17,693 nt of DNA from Ruminococcaceae bacterium UBA4306 (GTDB lineage Bacteria > Bacillota > Clostridia > Oscillospirales > Acutalibacteraceae): NCBI GenBank assembly GCA_002394725.1, contig DGUQ01000197.1:4668-22360 (forward strand), in the 5' to 3' direction. The position numbers and the translations under genes were made by a program. The notes beneath the pieces were generated by a model. It was not told the origin of the DNA. It did no database searches and saw only the letters and a list, made by a program, of their open reading frames with translations. Below, in pieces: positions 14,408-17,693 of the stretch. How positions within the stretch are numbered: the stretch's first letter is position 1; every line of letters begins with the position of its first letter.

Positions 14408-16174
14408 ATGGATATCTTTTCAATTTTTACACTCTGCGGAGGCTTGGCGTTCTTTTTGTTCGGAATGCACGTGATGTCGCAAAGCCTTGAAAAAGTGGCA
14501 GGAGGAAAACTCGAAACCACCTTACGCAAGATGACCTCGAACCCTTTTAAGAGCCTCGGCTTGGGCGCAGGCATCACGGTAGCGGTGCAGTCGAGCTCGG
14601 CAGTCACCGTCATGCTGGTCGGTCTGGTCAACTCGGGCATCATGACGCTCGATCAGACGGTCGGCGTGATCATGGGCTCGAATATCGGAACCACACTGAC
14701 CGCGTGGATCCTCAGTATGGCAGGGATCGAGAGCGATAATGTCTTTATTTCACTGTTGAAGCCCGAGAATTTTTCTCCCGTGATCGCGCTGATCGGTATC
14801 ATGCTGTTTATGCTCAGCAAAAAGAAAAAGCGTCAGGATATCGGTATGATCATGCTCGGCTTTTCCGTTTTGATGTACGGTATGGAGCTGATGAAAAACG
14901 CCGTTGCTCCTCTTGCCGAGATGGAGGGCTTTCAAAGTCTGTTGGTCGCCTTTAACAATCCGATAGTCAGCGTATTGTTCGGAGCGGTATTCACCGGCAT
15001 CATCCAATCCTCAGCCGCTTCCGTCGGTATCTTGCAGGCGCTGTCGATGACAGGCTCCATCACCTACCGCGCGGCGATCCCGATCATCATGGGACAAAAC
15101 ATCGGCACCTGCGTTACGGCGCTGATCTCTTCGATCGGCGTCAACAAAAACGCCAAGCGCGTTACCGTCGTGCATATGTCGTTCAATATCATCGGTACGG
15201 TTATTTGCCTGACGACTTTTTACGGGCTGGACGCGTTCATGCACTTCGCGTTTCTCGATAAGGCGATCAACCCCGTAGAAATCGCGTTTGTCCATTCCAT
15301 ATTCAATGTTATCACCACCATTATACTCCTGCCGCTGAGCAATCTCCTTGTCAAGCTCGCCTATAAGATCATTCCGGACGGCAAGAACAGTAAGAGCGAG
15401 GATAAGACCGTATGGCTGGACGAACGTCTGCTCGCTTCTCCGCCGCTCGCGACCTCGCAGTGCAGACAGAAGGCAAAGGGCATGGCAAAGGTCTCCAAAG
15501 CAGCGCTTCAAGACGCGATCGGTATCATGTTCCGATACGATCAAAAGATCGCGGACAAGGTGGAAGAAGGAGAGCAAAAGCTCGACACGATGGAGGACAA
15601 GCTGGCGACCTATATGCTCAAGCTGTCGCAGAAGGAATTGACAGAAGCAGACAGCAAAACGATCACCGAGCTTCTGCATACGATAGGCGATTTTGAGCGG
15701 ATCGGCGACCACGCGATCAATATCGTCAAGATCTCACAGGAAATGAGCGAGAGCGGTCTGGAATTCTCCGAAGAAGCAAAGGCGGATTTTGTCACGCTCT
15801 TTGCCGCCATCACCGAGATATCCGAGCTTGCCGTCAACGCCTTCAATAAAAACGATTTGGCACTCGCCTCCAAGGTAGAGCCGCTCGAAGAGGTGATCGA
15901 CAAGCTGACCGCCAAGATCAAGCACAAGCACATCGAGCGAATGCAAAAGGGCTTATGCAAGCCGGAGCTGGGTGTGCATATCTCGAACCTGCTCATTTAT
16001 ATCGAGCGCATTTCCGACCACTACTCCAACGTCGCGGTCATCATTATACAGACCGCTCACGCAACGGTGTTCAAGCACGATTATCTCAACGAGATCAAAG
16101 CCGAACGCTCACCGCAGTTCATCGAGAGCTATAATACTTATAACCATAAATATCGCTTGGCTGACAGCGAATAA
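14408..16174 (+). CDS. Sodium/phosphate cotransporter with PhoU-like C-terminal domain
   Basis: A 588-residue membrane protein of the NptA/YjbB type, three bases after the antiporter stop, with GAGG overlapping that stop. The membrane part (about 1-330) has two Na/Pi cotransporter repeats, QSSSAVTVMLVGLVNSGIMT (from Q61) and QSSAASVGILQALSMTGSIT (from Q200), each followed by IMGSNIGT or IMGQNIGT. The cytoplasmic tail (about 361-555) is a PhoU-like helical bundle with the metal-binding motifs DFERIGDHAINI and YIERISDHYSNV. In related proteins the membrane part moves phosphate with sodium, and the PhoU domain senses or limits transport. Length is typical of the fused form. It is the last intact gene of the operon under the Pho-box-like promoter. 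Direction of transport in vivo cannot be read from the sequence. Confidence 0.92.
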   Translation: MDIFSIFTLCGGLAFFLFGMHVMSQSLEKVAGGKLETTLRKMTSNPFKSLGLGAGITVAVQSSSAVTVMLVGLVNSGIMTLDQTVGVIMGSNIGTTLTAWILSMAGIESDNVFISLLKPENFSPVIALIGIMLFMLSKKKKRQDIGMIMLGFSVLMYGMELMKNAVAPLAEMEGFQSLLVAFNNPIVSVLFGAVFTGIIQSSAASVGILQALSMTGSITYRAAIPIIMGQNIGTCVTALISSIGVNKNAKRVTVVHMSFNIIGTVICLTTFYGLDAFMHFAFLDKAINPVEIAFVHSIFNVITTIILLPLSNLLVKLAYKIIPDGKNSKSEDKTVWLDERLLASPPLATSQCRQKAKGMAKVSKAALQDAIGIMFRYDQKIADKVEEGEQKLDTMEDKLATYMLKLSQKELTEADSKTITELLHTIGDFERIGDHAINIVKISQEMSESGLEFSEEAKADFVTLFAAITEISELAVNAFNKNDLALASKVEPLEEVIDKLTAKIKHKHIERMQKGLCKPELGVHISNLLIYIERISDHYSNVAVIIIQTAHATVFKHDYLNEIKAERSPQFIESYNTYNHKYRLADSE

Positions 16175-16565
16175 ACCTTTGGTGATCGACCTGAATACCA
16201 ATTTGACTTTTGTCGGTGTGTGCGGATTAAATGAACAGGTCACGATGTTACCGGGCAGAGGCTTGGCACAGATCGCGTATCGCTTCCAAAACGGAGCGTT
16301 TAAAACAGAGCCTGTCCGAATCCTCGGCGACGCGAATTCGGACGGCGTTGTGAACATTATGGACGCGACGACGATACAGCGATACGATTGCAAAATGATC
16401 GACTTATCGGATGACGCCGCGCAAAACGCCGACGTTGACCGGGACGGGTACGCGCTCATCATTGACGCGACATGGTTACAGCGCCGGTGCAGCGGAATCA
16501 ACGCACCCGAAGGAATCGGAAAACCGCTTTCGGATCTGTCAGGCGATAGCCTGCCGATGTCATAA
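16175..16565 (+). pseudogene. Orphan C-terminal fragment with a type I dockerin
   Basis: After the transporter stop, another frame runs to TAA at 16563-16565. It encodes a type I dockerin at about 16323-16500, with two calcium-binding loops DANSDGVVNIMD and DVDRDGYALIID, each followed by a helix (ATTIQRY and ATWLQRRCSG). In front of it are about 45 residues (DLNTNLTFVGVCGLNEQVTM and following) that look like the end of a longer extracellular domain. No signal peptide is present and there is no good start: TTG/GTG at 16179-16184 without a ribosome binding site, or ATG at 16245 with only AGG upstream. Dockerins work outside the cell by binding cohesins, so this piece should be non-functional. 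I read it as the tail of a deleted or rearranged gene. A short non-secreted protein is the less likely alternative. Confidence 0.7.
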
Positions 16566-16580
16566 ATCAAACATAAAGAA

Positions 16581-16619
16581 CAACCGTTGAGAAGTGTGAT
16601 CTCAACGGTTGTTTTTATT
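16581..16619. terminator. Rho-independent terminator, probably bidirectional
   Basis: CAACCGTTGAGA (16581-16592) and TCTCAACGGTTG (16600-16611) form a 12-bp stem with a seven-base loop, followed on the plus strand by TTTTTATTT. On the minus strand the stem is followed by TTCTTTATGTTT, so it can also end the convergent MATE transcript. It is the first clear terminator after the phosphate operon. Confidence 0.88.
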
Positions 16620-16692
16620 TAGGCGGTAGATTCAATCCTCTTATACTGTGAATTCCGCTATTAATATCGATTTCTAATGAAAGCCTTTAACA

Positions 16693-17693
16693 TCAATCTG
16701 TTATTACATTGATCTCTTCCCTGTCCTTGACGACGCGTTTGTTTTTCCACGCGCCGCTCTTCCAGCGGATGATCATCAGGATACCGCGCACACATTCGTC
16801 CGCCGCAAGCGCGATCCACAGACCGTAGATCCCCATACCGAACACGACCGCAAGCAGATAGGAGCCAGCCACGCTGATGATCCAGTTGGACAGCACCGCG
16901 CAGATCGTCGGGAAGTAGACGTCGCCGGCGCCGCGCATACAAGCGATAACGACGATGTTAGTCGTCCTGCCGAACTCGAGCACCGCGTTCATGAGCAGGA
17001 TCGTGCTGCCGATCGCGATCACCTCGGCGTTATCGGTGAAGATACTCAGCAGCGGTTTGCGGAGCAGAATGCCGACGGTACAGGTGATAACCGTGATAAC
17101 CAAGGCGGTACGGTAGGAGCGCAATCCCTGCCGATACGCCTGATCGTATTCCTTCGCGCCGACCAGATGACCGATCATGATCTGCGACGCCTGTCCGATC
17201 GCCATCGAAAACAGATAGAAGAACATCGTGATGATCTGGACATAGGTTTTTGCGATCAGCTCATTCTCCGACAGACAGTACAGCACGATAGAGGTGATCA
17301 CGAGTTGAGACAGATTATAGAGGAAGGTCTCAAGCGCCGAGGGAATTCCGATCTTCAGCATCGAGAGGAATTCACCTTTCGGAAACGGCTTCAAGAGTTT
17401 GAACGCGGAGGGTGATTCGATTTTCGTAAACAGGATGATCACCAGAATGATACTGCTGATGACGCGGCTGATACAGGTCGCGATCGCCGCGCCTTCAACA
17501 CCCATCGAGGGCACAAGGAGCAGATCCATCCCCGTGTTCAGCACGTTCATGCCTGCCGTGACAAACATCGTCATTCGGGTCAGCCCATGATTGCGGATAA
17601 TCACCGAGCATCCGTTGAGCAGTGCCTGGAATATCATCGTACCGCCGACAATAGAAAGATAGCGGCTCGCGTAGTCCAAGATCTGACCGTCGG
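16693..17693 (-). CDS. MATE-family efflux transporter (partial, N-terminus off the right edge)
   Basis: The minus-strand frame is open from the right edge to TGA at 16695-16693 (333 codons visible). The visible part is strongly hydrophobic, with about nine membrane segments (for example VISSIILVIILF, MFFYLFSMAIGQASQIMIG, GSTILLMNAVLEFGRTTNIV). It contains family-typical stretches: LNTGMDLLLVPSMGVEGAAIAT in the first half, IGIPSALETFLYNLSQ, GQASQIMIGHLVGAKEYDQA at the start of the second half, and ACMRGAGDVYFPTICAVLSN near the end. MATE proteins export drugs or metabolites in exchange for sodium or protons. About the first quarter of the protein is missing here; a TTG at 17679 is only an internal Leu codon. 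The C-terminus ends in a charged cytoplasmic tail (KNKRVVKDREEINVITD). The substrate cannot be predicted. Confidence 0.87.
   Translation of the reverse strand, partial: DGQILDYASRYLSIVGGTMIFQALLNGCSVIIRNHGLTRMTMFVTAGMNVLNTGMDLLLVPSMGVEGAAIATCISRVISSIILVIILFTKIESPSAFKLLKPFPKGEFLSMLKIGIPSALETFLYNLSQLVITSIVLYCLSENELIAKTYVQIITMFFYLFSMAIGQASQIMIGHLVGAKEYDQAYRQGLRSYRTALVITVITCTVGILLRKPLLSIFTDNAEVIAIGSTILLMNAVLEFGRTTNIVVIACMRGAGDVYFPTICAVLSNWIISVAGSYLLAVVFGMGIYGLWIALAADECVRGILMIIRWKSGAWKNKRVVKDREEINVITD

Noticed and set aside
15972..16565. Dockerin frame as a frameshifted extension of the Na/Pi transporter
   Set aside because: The transporter is complete with a normal PhoU tail and stop codon. A dockerin on a cytoplasmic tail would have no partner, and no slippery site is seen.

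Overview
The window looks like a chromosomal segment of a gut Clostridia member, most likely Ruminococcus-like (Oscillospiraceae). The grounds are a modular secreted starch-degrading enzyme of the AmyE type, a type I dockerin remnant, InlB-type repeats in exported proteins, GGAGG-type ribosome binding sites and moderate GC content. This placement is an inference from gene content. I see no tRNA, rRNA, CRISPR array, intact transposase or integrase.

Left part (1-7190), all on the minus strand. A secreted surface protein (propeller-like domain, two InlB B-type repeats, BspA-like leucine-rich repeats) runs off the left edge. Upstream of it is a 1623-residue secreted alpha-amylase with starch-binding modules, five InlB-like repeats and a large C-terminal module I cannot name. 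A 37-codon gene with a strong ribosome binding site starts 12 bases after the amylase stop, and a strong hairpin follows it. Each of the two large genes has a recognisable promoter.

Middle part (7190-11200). A stretch of intergenic DNA with short hairpins may be a mobile-element remnant. A 20-bp perfect palindrome sits against the terminator of a membrane diguanylate cyclase on the minus strand. Between the cyclase and a divergent two-component pair lies a 280-bp element bounded by imperfect inverted repeats and full of internal helices. It may form the 5' leader of the cyclase mRNA. The two-component pair is a LytS-type sensor kinase and an unusual regulator with an N-terminal Xre-type helix-turn-helix and a C-terminal receiver domain.

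Right part (11360-16620), plus strand. A compact four-gene operon encodes a PhoB/PhoP-like regulator, a PhoR-like kinase, a sodium/calcium antiporter and a sodium/phosphate cotransporter with a PhoU-like tail. The genes overlap or lie 3 bases apart, and Pho-box-like repeats precede the promoter. This is probably a phosphate and calcium homeostasis unit. After it comes an orphan dockerin remnant without start or signal peptide, then a terminator. A partial MATE-family exporter on the minus strand runs off the right edge.
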